Assembly: GCA_017483235.1 (NCBI GenBank)
Contig: JAFULE010000122.1
Span: 1-16,116 of the forward strand
Reading direction: 5' to 3'
From: Faecalibacterium sp.
GTDB lineage: Bacteria; Bacillota; Clostridia; Oscillospirales; Ruminococcaceae
DNA: 16,116 nt
Shown: in pieces, positions 14,341 to 16,116 of the stretch
How positions within the stretch are numbered: position 1 is the first letter of the stretch
How the letters are laid out: each line of letters begins with the position of its first letter
Translations under genes and position numbers: made by a program
The notes under the pieces: generated by a model
Databases searched by the model: none
What the model was told of the DNA's origin: nothing
Seen by the model: the letters and a program-made list of their open reading frames with translations, nothing else

Positions 14341-14369
14341 TTTTCAGCCGGGGCGGATTGTGGTATACT
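14341..14369 (+). promoter_or_regulatory. Promoter of the small-lipoprotein/EamA pair
   Basis: TTTTCA (14341-14346) is followed after 17 bases by TATACT (14364-14369), with TGG before it as an extended -10. The nine bases TGGTATACT are identical to those in the promoter at 12538-12546. Confidence 0.6.
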
Positions 14370-14434
14370 GAAATGTAACGGCACCGCGCCTGTGTCGCCA
14401 AGATGAAAAAACGGACCGGATGGAGGTTCCGACC

Positions 14435-14989
14435 ATGAAAAAGATCAAAAATCTGTTTGCCTTGCTGTGCGCCGCCGCCCTTTCGCTGGCCGTGCTGACC
14501 GGCTGCGGCGAAGAACCCGCCAGCGAGGTGGACACCAAGCAGTATGCCGCCGCGGCATCCGACAGCGTGGGCGTGCCCGACTGGATGGACACCACCGCCC
14601 GCTTTGAAACCGAATATGTGGACGGCAACGTGATGTATCTGGTGTTCAACGGCATCCAGAACCGCGAAACCGAATATTTCTACGCCCCTGACGGCCAGTT
14701 GACCTTTACCATGACCACCACCGGCGAAAGCAGCAGCATCAAGTACACCAAGGTGGCGGTGTGGACCAAGGTTCCCAATGGTACCCAGTATGTCGAGGGC
14801 ACTACCATTTACTTTGCGGTCAGTGGCCAGCCCCTGACCTACACCGTCACCGGGCTTGACCCGGCGCTGGAATACCGCCTGACCGTTTCCTACGATTCGG
14901 CCAGCTACTATGCCAGCGGCCAGCTGCGGGTGGACGGCGCCACCGATGTAAACCCCAACGCCGCCGCTCCTTCGGGGGCTGCCGCATGA
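14435..14989 (+). CDS. Small lipoprotein of unknown function
   Basis: A 184-aa secreted protein I do not recognise. Residues 1-24 are a lipoprotein signal: KKIKN, a hydrophobic stretch, then lipobox LTGC with C24 as the anchored residue. The mature part is rich in Thr, Tyr and Val with alternating beta-strand patterns and ends in an Ala/Pro/Gly-rich tail (about 165-184). I chose the ATG at 14435: GGAGG lies eight bases upstream, whereas the ATG at 14420 lies before that site. Its stop overlaps the start of the EamA permease by four bases (ATGA), so the two are one operon. Extracellular function unknown. Confidence 0.85.
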   Translation: MKKIKNLFALLCAAALSLAVLTGCGEEPASEVDTKQYAAAASDSVGVPDWMDTTARFETEYVDGNVMYLVFNGIQNRETEYFYAPDGQLTFTMTTTGESSSIKYTKVAVWTKVPNGTQYVEGTTIYFAVSGQPLTYTVTGLDPALEYRLTVSYDSASYYASGQLRVDGATDVNPNAAAPSGAAA

Positions 14990-15915
14990 CCCGGCAAACC
15001 CGACAGACCCTGATGCTGGTGCTTGCCGCCGGCATCTGGGGCATGGCCTTTGTGGCACAGTCCATGGGCGCCCAGTTGGGCGCCTTTACCTTTTTGGCGG
15101 GGCGCAGCTGGCTGGGGGTGGCCGTGCTGTGGCCACTGACCGCTGTGCTGGACCGCATCCGCCGCAAAAATGGCGAAGCGTATGGCTGGCCCAAGACCAA
15201 AGAGGAAAAAACCAATCTGTACCGGGGCGGCGTGATCATGGGCTTCTGGCTGTTTCTGGCCGCCGCCACCCAGCAGATCGCCATCACCATCGACCCTTCC
15301 ACCGCCAAGGCCAGCTTTTTAACCGCTATGTACGTGGTGCTGGTGCCGCTGGCCGGTGCGCTGTTTGGCCGCCGGGTGGGCGGGCGTATCTGGCTGTGCG
15401 TGGCGTTGGCGGTGGGCGGGCTTTACCTGCTGTGCATGAAAAACGGCTTTGGCCGGCTGCAGGGCAGCGACTGGCTGCTGCTGCTGTGCGCGGTGTGGTT
15501 TGCCGCCCAGATCATGGCCATCGACAAATACAGCCCGCTGGCCGACGGCGTGCGGCTGAGTCTGGTGCAGTTTTTTACCGTGTCGGTGTTGGCCACCGTG
15601 TGCATGCTGGCCTTCGAGCAGCCCACCCTGACCGCTGTGCGGCAAAACCTGTGGCCCATGCTGTACTGCGGTGTGTTTTCGTCCGGCGTGGCCTACACCC
15701 TGCAGATCGTGGGCCAAAAGGGGCTGAACCCCACCGTGGCCTGCCTTGCCATGTGCCTTGAAAGTGTGTTTGGCGCGCTGGGCGGCTGGCTGGTGCTGAA
15801 CCAGACCCTGTCCGGCCGCGAGATCGGCGGCTGCGCGCTGATTTTTGCCGCGGTGGTGCTGGCCCAGCTGCCGGTGGAGCAGCTGTGGAAAAAGCCTGTG
15901 GCAACAAAAGAATAA
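14986..15915 (+). CDS. EamA/DMT-family permease
   Basis: A 309-aa integral membrane protein of the drug/metabolite transporter superfamily. It has about ten hydrophobic segments in two EamA repeats: the first begins LMLVLAAGIWGMAFVAQ, the second begins near residue 160 with DWLLLLCAVWFAAQIMAI. The motif-bearing segment with Pro (YVVLVPLAGALFGRR) in the first half and the LESVFGALGGWLVLNQTL segment near residue 250 are typical of the family. Substrate specificity cannot be read. Start codon overlaps the stop of the lipoprotein (ATGA); a strong terminator follows. Confidence 0.9.
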   Translation: MTRQTRQTLMLVLAAGIWGMAFVAQSMGAQLGAFTFLAGRSWLGVAVLWPLTAVLDRIRRKNGEAYGWPKTKEEKTNLYRGGVIMGFWLFLAAATQQIAITIDPSTAKASFLTAMYVVLVPLAGALFGRRVGGRIWLCVALAVGGLYLLCMKNGFGRLQGSDWLLLLCAVWFAAQIMAIDKYSPLADGVRLSLVQFFTVSVLATVCMLAFEQPTLTAVRQNLWPMLYCGVFSSGVAYTLQIVGQKGLNPTVACLAMCLESVFGALGGWLVLNQTLSGREIGGCALIFAAVVLAQLPVEQLWKKPVATKE

Positions 15916-15923
15916 CCCAAACC

Positions 15924-15960
15924 AGAACAGCCCGCCTGCCCGGCGGACTGTTCTTTTTTT
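15924..15960 (+). terminator. Terminator after the EamA permease gene
   Basis: GAACAGCCCGCC (15926-15937) pairs with GGCGGACTGTTC (15942-15953), apart from one C-A mismatch, and is followed by a run of seven T. It begins about 9 bp past the stop. Confidence 0.88.
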
Positions 15961-15981
15961 GCGCTTTTTTGCAGGAAAGGG

Positions 15982-16010
15982 TTGACAGTTTGGTCTACAA
16001 TTTGTAGAAT
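15982..16010 (+). promoter_or_regulatory. Sigma-A promoter of the BlaI-family gene
   Basis: A consensus TTGACA (15982-15987) is followed by a 17-base spacer and TAGAAT (16005-16010). The first operator (15995-16007) covers the spacer and the -10 box, so repressor binding would block polymerase directly. Confidence 0.85.
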
Positions 16011-16040
16011 GTAAGCATGGACGACAACTTGTAGACCAAA
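15989..16040 (+). promoter_or_regulatory. Paired BlaI/MecI/CopY-type operators
   Basis: The first is a perfect 13-bp palindrome CTACAATTTGTAG (15995-16007). The second is the related half-perfect ACAACTTGTAG (16024-16034), centred about 27 bp downstream. Outer 12-base arms TTTGGTCTACAA (15989-16000) and TTGTAGACCAAA (16029-16040) are exact inverted copies. TACA...TGTA is the known core of BlaI/MecI/CopY operators, so this gene is probably autorepressed. Confidence 0.85.
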
Positions 16041-16053
16041 AGGAGGTGCCGGG

Positions 16054-16116
16054 ATGGAACCCAAAACCTATGCCCTGACCGAAACCGAAGAAAAATTTGC
16101 TGCGCTGATCTGGCAG
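16054..16116 (+). CDS. BlaI/MecI/CopY-family repressor, N-terminus only
   Basis: Only 21 codons lie in the window. The peptide contains YALTETEEKFAALIWQ, the characteristic start of BlaI/MecI/CopY winged-helix repressors (LT-x-x-E…W), and TACA...TGTA operators sit in its promoter. AAGGAGGTG (16040-16048) lies six bases before the ATG at 16054. Members control beta-lactam or copper resistance genes and often sit beside a BlaR1-type sensor protease; whether one follows is beyond the window. Confidence 0.8.
   Translation, partial: MEPKTYALTETEEKFAALIWQ

Noticed and set aside
1..16116. CRISPR array, insertion sequence or prophage
   Set aside because: No regularly spaced repeats, transposase, integrase or phage gene is visible. 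The tRNA ends show no duplicated attachment sequence within the window.

Overview
The window looks like chromosomal DNA from a GC-rich, strictly anaerobic Clostridia-type bacterium. The best guess is a gut Oscillospiraceae/Ruminococcaceae relative of the Faecalibacterium-Subdoligranulum-Gemmiger kind. The reasons are strong AGGAGG-type ribosome sites, tRNAs with encoded CCA, Gram-positive-style lipoproteins, a BlaI-type repressor, hexuronate genes and an oxygen-sensitive glycyl radical enzyme (GRE). The genus is an inference from style and gene content; no marker gene is present.

Layout. Positions 1-270 hold a tRNA array (Lys-CTT cut by the window edge, Glu-CTC, Asn-GTT) closed by a terminator. 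It runs head-on into a minus-strand hexuronate operon, uxaB then uxaA (3400-352), which turns tagaturonate into altronate and then 2-keto-3-deoxygluconate. Positions 3610-11719 form one closed genetic unit bounded by strong terminators. A PucR-type regulator and a GRE-activating radical-SAM enzyme are on the minus strand. A divergent control region follows, and then, on the plus strand, an ion-transporter-superfamily (SLC13/MatC-like) carboxylate permease, an MmgE/PrpD-family protein and a glycyl radical enzyme. A minus-strand tRNA-Met (CAT) follows. Positions 12055-15915 hold a small membrane-anchored protein, a multi-pass membrane protein, a frameshifted Tat-type lipoprotein of the GHL10/DUF187 glycosidase-like family, a small lipoprotein and an EamA/DMT permease. 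The window ends in the first 21 codons of a BlaI/MecI/CopY-family repressor behind a promoter that carries its own paired operators.

How the genes work together. The central five-gene unit reads as a complete inducible anaerobic catabolic module: import (permease), activation (AE installs the glycyl radical), radical cleavage or elimination (GRE), a second step on a polar carboxylate (MmgE/PrpD) and a dedicated regulator. I cannot match it to a GRE pathway I know: there is no microcompartment shell, no alcohol or aldehyde dehydrogenase, and no proline, choline, diol or sulfonate accessory gene. The GRE has Cys-Leu-Asp where most GRE eliminases have Cys-Val-Glu, and the MmgE/PrpD protein departs from the aconitate-decarboxylase catalytic set. 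This module is the best candidate for an undescribed system. The substrate is probably a di- or tricarboxylate or amino-dicarboxylate, which is inference only.
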